From positions 1 through 14,407 of the forward strand of contig DATDDB010000020.1 in the NCBI GenBank assembly GCA_036524005.1: DNA of 14,407 nucleotides, in the 5' to 3' direction. A program made the translations under genes and the position numbers. This stretch comes from DATDDB01 sp036524005 (GTDB lineage: Bacteria; Pseudomonadota; Gammaproteobacteria; Burkholderiales; Gallionellaceae). This document shows, piece after piece, positions 6,012 through 12,355 of the stretch. The notes below the pieces were generated by a model, which saw only the letters and a program-made list of their open reading frames with translations, ran no database searches and was not told the DNA's origin. Numbering within the stretch: the first letter of the stretch is position 1; each line of letters starts with the position of its first letter.

Positions 6012-7400
6012 ATGCAGAATGACGTGCTCGAACAGTTGCGCAGCGGACGTTTGGCCGGAATTAGAAGGCTGACGCTGGCTGCCGGCTTGACGGAGTTTCC
6101 GCGCGAGATTTTCGAACTCGCCGATACCCTGGAGATCCTCGATCTAACGGGAAATGCGCTGACCGCTCTCCCGGACGATCTGCCGCGCCTACGCAACTTG
6201 CGCATCCTGTTCTGCTCCAATAACCAGTTTACCGAGTTGCCCGCAGTGCTCGGACAGTGCTTGTCGCTCAGCATGGTGGGTTTCAAGTCCAACCGCATAG
6301 TCCACGTCCCCGATGACGCGCTGCCGCCAAATTTGCGCTGGCTGATCCTGACCGATAACCGGGTCGAGTGCCTTCCGGCGGCCATCGGGCGCTGCGGAAA
6401 ACTGCAGAAGCTCATGCTGGCGGGAAACCGCCTGCAAGCGCTGCCGCCTGAACTGGTCAATTGCACCAGGCTGGAATTGCTGCGCATTTCCGCCAATCGC
6501 CTGCAAGCGTTGCCAGAATGGCTGTTGTCCCTGCCGCGCCTGGCCTGGCTGGCCTATGGCGGCAATCCGTTTTGCGAAAGCCGGGAGAAGGGCGCGCTCG
6601 AGGACACAACGCATGCCGTGATTCCCTGGCATCAGCTGCAGGTGGGGGAAAAGCTGGGGGAGGGGGCTTCCGGGTTCATTCATCGGGCCTACTGGAACGA
6701 GGGAGCGGCGGCGTGCGCGGTCGCAGTCAAGCTGTTCAAGGGGGCGGTGACCAGCGACGGCTTGCCGCATAGCGAAATGGCGGCCTGCATTGCAGGGGGC
6801 GGCCACCCCAACCTGATCCCGGTGCACGGCAAGGTGGCCGGGCACCACGCAGGCCAGGATGGCCTGGTCATGGCGCTGGTGGACCCGCGCTTCCGCACCC
6901 TGGCTGGCCCGCCCAGCCTGGATAGCTGCACCCGCGATGTCTATGCGGCAAAGACGCAGTTTGCGCCGGAGATGGCGCTGCGCCTCGCATTGAGCATTGC
7001 TTCTGCGATCGGCCATCTGCACCGGCGCGGCCTGATGCACGGCGATTTGTATGCCCACAATACCCTGTACGGCGATACTGGAGAGGCATTGCTGGGCGAT
7101 TGCGGTGCCGCCTCCTTCCTGCCGATTGAAGAACCGCGGTTGGCAGCTGCCTTGCAGCGCCTCGAGGCTCGCGCCTTTGCCTGCCTGTTGGAAGAGCTGC
7201 TGGAACGATGCGCATGGGGCACGGCCACGCATGCCATCGAGCAGGCGTTGAGGCACCTGCAAGCGCAATGCGCGCAGGAAAACGCAGCACTGCGGCCGTT
7301 ATTCGCAGAAATCGTGGAGGTGCTGCGTGCGCAATTGAACCAGCTTGCCGGCGTGCCGGATATGCCTAGCTTTGCCTGCCAACCCAGCGGCGGCGCGTGA
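6012..7400 (+). CDS. Leucine-rich-repeat protein kinase (Hanks-type)
   Basis: This 462-residue fusion is probably cytoplasmic; no signal peptide or membrane helix is visible. Residues about 15-185 contain roughly seven leucine-rich repeats of the pattern LxxLxLxxNxLxxLP (for example LEILDLTGNALTALP). Residues about 209-450 form a protein-kinase domain: glycine loop GEGASG at 216-221, the ATP lysine in VAVK (K240), a likely helix-C glutamate E255, catalytic loop HGDLYAHN at 343-350 with D345 and N350, and GDCG at 362-365 in place of the usual DFG. The essential lysine, both aspartates and the asparagine are present, so activity is plausible. HRD appears as HGD and DFG as DCG. The LRR part probably recognises a protein partner; the target is unknown. 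It stands alone on the plus strand, and its 3' end overlaps the 3' end of corA. No ribosome binding site precedes ATG 6012. Confidence 0.88.
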   Translation: MQNDVLEQLRSGRLAGIRRLTLAAGLTEFPREIFELADTLEILDLTGNALTALPDDLPRLRNLRILFCSNNQFTELPAVLGQCLSLSMVGFKSNRIVHVPDDALPPNLRWLILTDNRVECLPAAIGRCGKLQKLMLAGNRLQALPPELVNCTRLELLRISANRLQALPEWLLSLPRLAWLAYGGNPFCESREKGALEDTTHAVIPWHQLQVGEKLGEGASGFIHRAYWNEGAAACAVAVKLFKGAVTSDGLPHSEMAACIAGGGHPNLIPVHGKVAGHHAGQDGLVMALVDPRFRTLAGPPSLDSCTRDVYAAKTQFAPEMALRLALSIASAIGHLHRRGLMHGDLYAHNTLYGDTGEALLGDCGAASFLPIEEPRLAAALQRLEARAFACLLEELLERCAWGTATHAIEQALRHLQAQCAQENAALRPLFAEIVEVLRAQLNQLAGVPDMPSFACQPSGGA

Positions 7401-8460
7401 ATATCGTTATCATCACCACCGCGATGGTGGCCATCATGCCCATGGCGAACCAGAAGCCGCTGGCTGATTCCAGCAGGGGCATGATTTTGAAATTCATGCC
7501 GAAGATTCCGGCAATCAGAGAAGCGGGCATGAAGAGCATGGCCACCATGGTGAGCGCGCGCAGCTCCATGTTCACGCGGTTGCTCATGCTGGAGATGTAG
7601 ATGTCCAGCATGCCGGTGAGCAGGTCACGCACGGATTCGAGTGATTCGATGAGGTGCACGGTGTGGTCATATACGTCGCGCAAATAGGGCAGGGTGGCGG
7701 GCTGGAATAGCCCGCTGTCGTTGCGGATGAGCGCATTCACCAGTTCGCGGATGGGCCAGATGGTGCGGCGCAGCTCCATGCTTTCGCGCTTAAGCCTGTG
7801 GATGCCCTGCAGTATGTCCACCGAGGGTTGGTGCAGCAGCGCCTCCTCCAGCGATTCGCTCGCATCGCCCATTTGCTCCAGCACGATGAAGTAGCGGTCC
7901 ACAATAATGTCCAGCAGTGAATAGGCGAGGTAATCGGCGCCGCACTTGCGCACCATGCCCTTGTCCGCCCACAGCCGCTCGCGCACCGGGTCGAAAGACC
8001 CGGTTCTGCGTTCCTGGAAGGTGAGCACGAAATTGCGTCCCAGTACCAGGCTGAACTGCTCGGAACTGGTCGTGCGCGAGGTCGGGTCATAGCGGAAAAA
8101 GCGCGCCACGAAATACAGATACCCATCATAGCTATCCACCTTGGGGCGCTGGTCGGTGTTGAGGATGTCTTCCAGCACCAGCGGGTGCAGATTGAAAGCC
8201 CGCCCCACCTCGGCCAGTTTGGCCGGATCGTGCAATCCATAGAGGTTCACCCATAGCGTATCGTGCTCGCCGATGTGCAAATCCAGGTCGGCCAGGTTGG
8301 CCGATTCTTTCTCCGTCATCTGTAAGGCATCGTAGCGCAGTGCCGTAAACTCGGCGTGCTCGGTTTTCTGTTCGCCAAAATGCACCAGGGTGCCGGGTGG
8401 CAGGCCCACTTTTTTTGAGCGCATGCGGCGCGATTTTCTCAGGGTGCGCAATCTGGTCAT
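7366..8460 (-). CDS. corA: CorA-family magnesium/divalent-cation transporter
   Basis: This 364-residue protein of the CorA MIT superfamily forms a pentameric inner-membrane channel that takes up Mg2+ and sometimes Co2+ or Ni2+. The large cytoplasmic N-terminal part ends in the long stalk helix, followed by two C-terminal helices at about 301-320 and 336-355. The signature GMN loop is at 321-323 in the context MPASLIAGIFGMNFK, and the protein ends with the usual basic tail (RRRW). I chose the ATG at 8460. The frame remains open upstream, but only through the terminator and into the next gene, and a second ATG 12 codons in is also possible. No clear Shine-Dalgarno sequence precedes either. It is transcribed alone, behind the hairpin terminator of the patatin operon. 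Its last 35 bases overlap the kinase gene tail to tail. Confidence 0.9.
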   Translation of the reverse strand: MTRLRTLRKSRRMRSKKVGLPPGTLVHFGEQKTEHAEFTALRYDALQMTEKESANLADLDLHIGEHDTLWVNLYGLHDPAKLAEVGRAFNLHPLVLEDILNTDQRPKVDSYDGYLYFVARFFRYDPTSRTTSSEQFSLVLGRNFVLTFQERRTGSFDPVRERLWADKGMVRKCGADYLAYSLLDIIVDRYFIVLEQMGDASESLEEALLHQPSVDILQGIHRLKRESMELRRTIWPIRELVNALIRNDSGLFQPATLPYLRDVYDHTVHLIESLESVRDLLTGMLDIYISSMSNRVNMELRALTMVAMLFMPASLIAGIFGMNFKIMPLLESASGFWFAMGMMATIAVVMITIFTRRRWVGRQS

Positions 8461-8551
8461 GGTCTGCCGGTCTACGGGGTAAGAAGCGATTGAATGGGCC
8501 CAATTGGCCGGGGAGATAAATCTCCTGACCGTCCAGTAAGTTATATTAATA

Positions 8552-8579
8552 AAAAAAGCCGCCTTATGGCGGCTTTTTT
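8552..8579. terminator. Perfect intrinsic terminator downstream of the patatin gene
   Basis: Twelve perfect base pairs (aaaaaagccgcc / ggcggctttttt) surround a four-base loop. GC-rich in the middle and flanked by A and T runs, the hairpin can terminate in either direction. On the minus strand it lies nine bases after the patatin stop codon and is followed by seven T, so it should end the kinase-patatin transcript and insulate corA. Confidence 0.92.
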
Positions 8580-8587
8580 GGGACGGG

Positions 8588-9496
8588 CTATTTTTTCGCC
8601 AGCCTTTGTCTGCCCCAGTCATCGATTTTCTTCCTGATTTCCGGCATGGCTTTTTGTGTGGCGTCCATTCCCGCCTGCATGCTGCGCTTTTTCTGGGTGA
8701 AATCGAGCATGGATATGTCGCCCACGGCGGGCGAGATCAGGATGTCAGCGTCCTTCTTTTTGTTTTTGACGTTTTCGTCAAACATGATGTTCACGGCCTG
8801 CATGGTCACGTCCACCAGGTTGGTGATATTGAAGTTGGCCACGTTTTCGCTGATGTCCACGGCGATGACGATGTCCGCACCCTTTTCTCGGGCCACGGAA
8901 ATGGGAATATTCTCCATCACGCCGCCGTCAACCAGCAGTTTCCCCTGATAGACCACCGGCTCAAACACGCCAGGAATGGCGCTGCTGGCGTGAACGGCAA
9001 TGCTCACCGGGCCACGATCCAGCACGACGCGCGTGCCGCGGTTCAGGTCCGTGGCCACGGCAGCGAAGGGTAGCTTGAGGTTTTCGATGTTGGCTTGAGG
9101 GATTTTGCCCTGCACGAAAGACTCAAGCTTATCGCCCTTGACCACCCCCATGCCGGTGATGGCGCCCAGTATTTTGTAGTCGAAGAGATCGTCCTTCTCG
9201 AGCTTGAAGGCTGTCCATTCAAGTTCAAAGCTGTTCGGGTTGCTTGCATACAGTGCGCCGATGAGGCTGCCCACGCTGGTACCGACCACCATGTCTACCG
9301 GGATTTTTTCCTGTTCCAGTGCCCGTATCACTCCGATATGGGCGAAGCCGCGCGCGGCTCCCCCGCCCAGAACGAGAGCGATTTTCGGCTTGGGCAGGTT
9401 GGATGCGGGGATGCTCTGGCCAGGCGGCTGCGTGCCAGCACACGCAGCAAGAAGGCTCATGAGCATCGCAGACAGCAGTATTTTCGTCAGTTTCAT
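8588..9496 (-). CDS. Patatin-like phospholipase lipoprotein (RssA-like)
   Basis: This 302-residue protein starts with a lipoprotein signal peptide: MKLTK, a hydrophobic stretch and the lipobox LAAC, with the lipidated cysteine at C19. Alanine at +2 predicts sorting to the outer membrane. The mature part is a compact patatin domain: oxyanion-hole motif GGGAARG at 44-50, nucleophile motif GTSVG at 72-76 with S74, and DGG with the dyad aspartate D190. The expected activity is acyl hydrolysis of phospholipids or related esters; the natural substrate is unknown. The catalytic residues are intact. The start ATG has a modest AAAGG upstream. It begins 16 bases after the histidine kinase stop, so the two are almost certainly cotranscribed, and it is followed by a strong terminator. 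A cytosolic RssA-type hydrolase is the closest alternative, but the lipobox argues for an envelope location. Confidence 0.9.
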   Translation of the reverse strand: MKLTKILLSAMLMSLLAACAGTQPPGQSIPASNLPKPKIALVLGGGAARGFAHIGVIRALEQEKIPVDMVVGTSVGSLIGALYASNPNSFELEWTAFKLEKDDLFDYKILGAITGMGVVKGDKLESFVQGKIPQANIENLKLPFAAVATDLNRGTRVVLDRGPVSIAVHASSAIPGVFEPVVYQGKLLVDGGVMENIPISVAREKGADIVIAVDISENVANFNITNLVDVTMQAVNIMFDENVKNKKKDADILISPAVGDISMLDFTQKKRSMQAGMDATQKAMPEIRKKIDDWGRQRLAKK

Positions 9497-9512
9497 AATA
9501 AGCCTTTATTGA

Positions 9513-11309
9513 TCACATTGTTGTCATGTTCTTGGCAAGATTGATGGTGACACAGGTGCCGCCCCCCTGCGGCTGGGAGATGTGCAGGTGCGCATTCAGC
9601 AGCGAGGCGCGATATTGCATGGTGCGCATTCCCAGTCCGCTCTTTGTATCCAGTTCGGGCTGGCTGCCTATTCCTCGCCCATTATCGGAAATTTCAACGA
9701 CCAGGGAATCCTGAGTGGCTGCCAAACGGATGGAAATCTTTTTGGCGCCGCTGTGTTTGACGGCATTGTGGACCGCCTCTTGCGCAATGCGGAACAAATT
9801 GGTGTTGGTCATCGGAGTCAGGGTTTTAGGCTCGCCATCGCAGGTGAAATCGCACGCGATACCGTATATTGACTGTGTATTGCTGGCGAGACGCATCAGC
9901 ATGGCGCGCAGGCCGGACTCTTTCATTTCCACCGGGTACAGCCCGTGCGCCAGGTTGTTGGCCTTGGCGATGGCTTCATTGATGAGCGCAGTGATTTTGG
10001 CCGCGTTTTCAGCCTCGGCGTGGTGCTGGGTCTTCAACTGATGCCGTAAGACCTCCGCCATGAAGGCTACGCCGGTCAATTGCTGGCCCAGGTCATCGTG
10101 CAGTTCCCTGCCGATCTGCTGCTGGGTTTCTTCACTGATTTCGATGATTTTCCGCTCGGCCAGTTTGGCGCGTGCCAGGGCCACATCCGCCGCATTTGCC
10201 AGCTGTTCCCGCGCATCCTTCAGGTTGGAGGCCATGGCGTTGAATGACTGGCCCAGCCGCCCGATTTCATCGCTTGAATCAACGGATACTCGGGTATCCA
10301 GTTTGCCTTCCCCCAGCAGGGTGGTGGCGTTGTTTATTTTCTTGATGGGACGGACGACCGTGAACAGCAGCACGGAAAGGATGGTTGCAATACCCAGCAG
10401 GGAGATGGCCAGCAGAAATATGAAGACTTGCCTGCTCAGGTCGGAAACCGAGGCGAAAGCATCTTCGCTGGAATGCACCACTTTCAGTATCCAGCCGTTC
10501 CCTTTGAAACTGCGGTAACCCTGTTCCTTGGCGAACACCATGAGCACCTTGTTTTCGGTGCTGTGCGCCTCACGGTGAATTTCGGTCAGGCTGCCCACGG
10601 TGCGCACCGCGGGGAGTGCCTCCTGGATGAGCCCGAAATCCTCGTCCACGACATTCAGGATGGAGTTGGGGCTATGGTTGGAATAAAGCACTGTCCCGTC
10701 GCGGTCGAGAATGTCCAGTTCATATTTCTTCTGTGCGCCTTGTGCCTCCCTTTTATCGTTCATGAGACCGTAAAGCTCCTCCACTGGAACTCTTGCGACA
10801 AGGATACCCCGGGTTTTGCCACGGGCATCAATCACGCGGTCGGCCAGGTGGAGCGTTGGCACCTGGAGCGAGGTGGAGCGGGAAATGTTGACGATATGGT
10901 CGCGGCCTTCATAAATAGCCGGCCAGTACTCAGTCAGGGGATGCTGTTTGTAAGCCCGCTTACTTACGCCGGAAGAGGCGATGACATTCCGGTCCAGGTC
11001 GAAATAAGTGACGGAGGCGTATTGCGGATATTTGGACAGGAAATCTTCCAGTACAGCGCTCATCCTCGTCCGGTTTGGGTGATTCGAGATGAAAACGGGG
11101 TTGGCGCTCAAAATATCCAGGTCGCTCAGCCTCTCGTAAAACATCCGGTCCAGCTTGTCCAGGTGGGATTCGGCGGAATTTTCCAGATTTTCGGTAATAT
11201 CCTGCTCCAGAATGTCATACTGAAAACTATATATCCCGTAGAACGAGATATAGCCCATGAACAGGATAATTGCGGAGAAAATCAGGGTAAATTTGGAGGT
11301 CAGTTTCAT
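9513..11309 (-). CDS. Membrane-bound NarL-type sensor histidine kinase with a dCACHE-like domain
   Basis: This 598-residue sensor kinase has a transmembrane helix at about 7-27, a periplasmic region at about 28-293 whose length and pattern suit a double-CACHE ligand-binding domain, and a second helix at 294-318. A HAMP domain follows at about 319-372, then a HisKA_3 dimerisation domain with ELHDDLGQQL and phospho-acceptor H404, and a HATPase_c domain with the N box RIAQEAVHNAVKHS (507-520), DNGRGIG (542-548) and GLGM (558-561). This is the NarX/DegS-like class that pairs with NarL/FixJ regulators, and such a regulator is encoded divergently 146 bases away. The ligand is unknown; CACHE domains often bind amino acids, organic acids or similar small molecules. 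No clear Shine-Dalgarno sequence precedes the ATG at 11309. The gene heads an operon with the patatin lipoprotein. Confidence 0.9.
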   Translation of the reverse strand: MKLTSKFTLIFSAIILFMGYISFYGIYSFQYDILEQDITENLENSAESHLDKLDRMFYERLSDLDILSANPVFISNHPNRTRMSAVLEDFLSKYPQYASVTYFDLDRNVIASSGVSKRAYKQHPLTEYWPAIYEGRDHIVNISRSTSLQVPTLHLADRVIDARGKTRGILVARVPVEELYGLMNDKREAQGAQKKYELDILDRDGTVLYSNHSPNSILNVVDEDFGLIQEALPAVRTVGSLTEIHREAHSTENKVLMVFAKEQGYRSFKGNGWILKVVHSSEDAFASVSDLSRQVFIFLLAISLLGIATILSVLLFTVVRPIKKINNATTLLGEGKLDTRVSVDSSDEIGRLGQSFNAMASNLKDAREQLANAADVALARAKLAERKIIEISEETQQQIGRELHDDLGQQLTGVAFMAEVLRHQLKTQHHAEAENAAKITALINEAIAKANNLAHGLYPVEMKESGLRAMLMRLASNTQSIYGIACDFTCDGEPKTLTPMTNTNLFRIAQEAVHNAVKHSGAKKISIRLAATQDSLVVEISDNGRGIGSQPELDTKSGLGMRTMQYRASLLNAHLHISQPQGGGTCVTINLAKNMTTM

Positions 11310-11353
11310 GTGAAGCGGCGCTTGGGCACTTTGGGGGGGTATTCATCCATTCA

Positions 11354-11376
11354 GGTTAACATTTTGTATTTTAACC
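11354..11376. promoter_or_regulatory. Inverted repeat in the kinase/regulator intergenic region
   Basis: GGTTAA (11354-11359) and TTAACC (11371-11376) are a perfect inverted repeat around an 11-base AT-rich spacer, midway between the divergent histidine kinase and response regulator genes. It could be an operator for a dimeric regulator or part of the minus-strand promoter. Confidence 0.35.
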
Positions 11377-11380
11377 CAAA

Positions 11381-11435
11381 TGCAAATCCCGCACGGCCAT
11401 TCCGGCAAAACGGGGAGTATAATGTCGCATTTGCA
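11381..11435. promoter_or_regulatory. Second inverted repeat flanking the regulator -10 box
   Basis: TGCAAAT at 11381-11387 and ATTTGCA at 11429-11435 are exact reverse complements, 41 bases apart, and they bracket the -10 box of the response regulator gene. They may be paired binding sites for the regulator itself, but seven-base repeats also arise by chance. Confidence 0.25.
11418..11423 (+). promoter_or_regulatory. Consensus -10 box for the response regulator gene
   Basis: TATAAT matches the sigma-70 -10 consensus exactly and lies 32 bases before ATG 11456. At the expected distance upstream (about 11394-11400) there is no recognisable -35 hexamer. That pattern fits a promoter that depends on an activator, possibly the regulator it drives. 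Confidence 0.5.
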
Positions 11436-11444
11436 ACAGAAATG

Positions 11445-11451
11445 AAGGAGG
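11445..11451 (+). promoter_or_regulatory. Strong ribosome binding site of the response regulator
   Basis: AAGGAGG ends four bases before ATG 11456. It is the best Shine-Dalgarno match in the window and fixes the start codon. Confidence 0.8.
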
Positions 11452-11455
11452 CATA

Positions 11456-12121
11456 ATGCAATTCGACCTGAACCGGAAGGCAAAGGCCATGATAGTTGAC
11501 GACCATGCCATCGTCAGGCAGGGCATGGCCATGCTCATCAACCGCGAGCCGGACATGGAAGCTTGCTGCGAGGCGGAAAAAATCGAGGAGGCCATCGAGA
11601 AAAACCGCTCCTGTCCGCACGACATCGCGATTGTGGATATGTCGCTGGAAAGCGCCTCCGGGCTGGAACTGGTGCGTCGCCTGCAATTCGAGTTTCCCGA
11701 GCTTCCCATCCTCATGGTATCCATGCACGACGAGGCGATCTATGCCGAATCTGCCTTGCGTGCCGGCGCACGCGGCTATGTCATGAAGCAGGCTGCCACC
11801 GACACATTGTTGCTTGCGATGCGCCAGATTTTGCAGGGCGAGATGTATGTCAGCGACCAGTTGCGCTCGCAAATGCTGAAAAAAGCCGTCGGCAAGGAAA
11901 AAAACGTCTCGCCCGTCAGCGCGCTCTCCCCAAGTGAACTGGAGGTGCTGCACCTCATCGGCAGCGGCATGGGAACGGCGGAAATCGCTCAGCAGCTCTC
12001 GCGCAGCATCAAGACCATAGAATCGCACAAGGCCAACATCAAACGGAAGCTCAGGCTGGAAAACTCCAACCAGCTGGCGCTGTTTGCCGTCAAACTCGTG
12101 ACTTCGGGGGGTGCAGGCTGA
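11456..12121 (+). CDS. NarL/FixJ-family response regulator
   Basis: This 221-residue two-component response regulator has a receiver domain at about 8-130 with the acidic pair D15/D16, phospho-acceptor D61 in IVDMSL, S89 and K111. A short linker follows, then a LuxR-type helix-turn-helix at about 156-213 (LSPSELEVLHLIGSGMGTAEI with the recognition-helix region SRSIKTIESHKANIKRKL). All key residues of an activatable receiver are present. Its divergent neighbour is a kinase of exactly the class that phosphorylates NarL-type regulators, so the two very likely form one system. The target genes are unknown; the shared intergenic region with its inverted repeats is the first candidate. The start is set by AAGGAGG four bases upstream, and a small hairpin covers the stop codon. 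Confidence 0.92.
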   Translation: MQFDLNRKAKAMIVDDHAIVRQGMAMLINREPDMEACCEAEKIEEAIEKNRSCPHDIAIVDMSLESASGLELVRRLQFEFPELPILMVSMHDEAIYAESALRAGARGYVMKQAATDTLLLAMRQILQGEMYVSDQLRSQMLKKAVGKEKNVSPVSALSPSELEVLHLIGSGMGTAEIAQQLSRSIKTIESHKANIKRKLRLENSNQLALFAVKLVTSGGAG

Positions 12122-12135
12122 ATCGGCCTGCTTTG
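12113..12135 (+). terminator. Possible terminator overlapping the response regulator stop codon
   Basis: GCAGGC (12113-12118) and GCCTGC (12126-12131) form a six-base-pair stem around a seven-base loop that contains most of the stop codon. It is followed by the short T-rich tract TTTG. This is a modest intrinsic terminator separating the regulator from the oppositely oriented tRNA-Leu. Confidence 0.45.
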
Positions 12136-12195
12136 TTCCAATGAGCGCGAATCACGCAGGTAATTCGGAAAATACGGGGTGCTACGGCTATAATT

Positions 12196-12282
12196 TGGTG
12201 CCCAGAAGAGGACTCGAACCTCCACAGTGTTGCCACCGCCAGGACCTGAACCTGGTGCGTCTACCAATTCCGCCATCTGGGC
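12196..12282 (-). tRNA. tRNA-Leu (anticodon CAG)
   Basis: The 87-base gene on the minus strand folds as a class II tRNA: acceptor stem GCCCAGA/TCTGGGC, discriminator A, encoded CCA, anticodon stem CCAGG/CCTGG with loop TTCAGGT (anticodon CAG at plus-strand 12246-12248), a long variable arm, and a T arm GGAGG/CCTCT with the standard seven-base loop TTCGAGT. It reads CUG codons, the commonest leucine codon in the window. All stems pair, so it should be functional. It is flanked by the convergent response regulator and the divergent rnr gene. Confidence 0.96.
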
Positions 12283-12298
12283 TTGCTTGAGGGCGCGT

Positions 12299-12327
12299 AC
12301 TTTAATCGTTAAGGATTGTTGTGTCAA
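12299..12327 (-). promoter_or_regulatory. Sigma-70 promoter of tRNA-Leu
   Basis: On the minus strand a perfect -35 hexamer TTGACA (12327-12322) is followed after exactly 17 bases by TAAAGT (12304-12299), four of six matches to the -10 box. A GC-rich discriminator (acgcgccc) comes next, as is usual for stable-RNA promoters under stringent control. The first tRNA base lies 17 bases after the -10 box, so the precursor needs little 5' trimming. Confidence 0.75.
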
Positions 12328-12355
12328 TCAGAAATATCACCGGATTTGAATTTTT

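Noticed and set aside
6189..7268. 359-codon open frame on the minus strand opposite the LRR-kinase
   Set aside because: The plus frame carries leucine-rich repeats and kinase motifs. The antisense frame is a compositional shadow rich in Q, R and A.
8461..8622. N-terminal extension of the corA reading frame
   Set aside because: The frame stays open, but it runs through the perfect terminator hairpin and into the patatin gene. The family length fits the start at 8460.
10428..11456. 342-codon open frame on the plus strand opposite the histidine kinase
   Set aside because: It lies over the HAMP and sensor domains of the kinase and has no motif or ribosome binding site.
12189..12194. TATAAT on the plus strand just before the tRNA-Leu 3' end
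   Set aside because: No -35 hexamer lies at proper distance and no plus-strand gene follows before rnr, which starts 160 bases on, beyond the whole antisense tRNA. It is probably chance.
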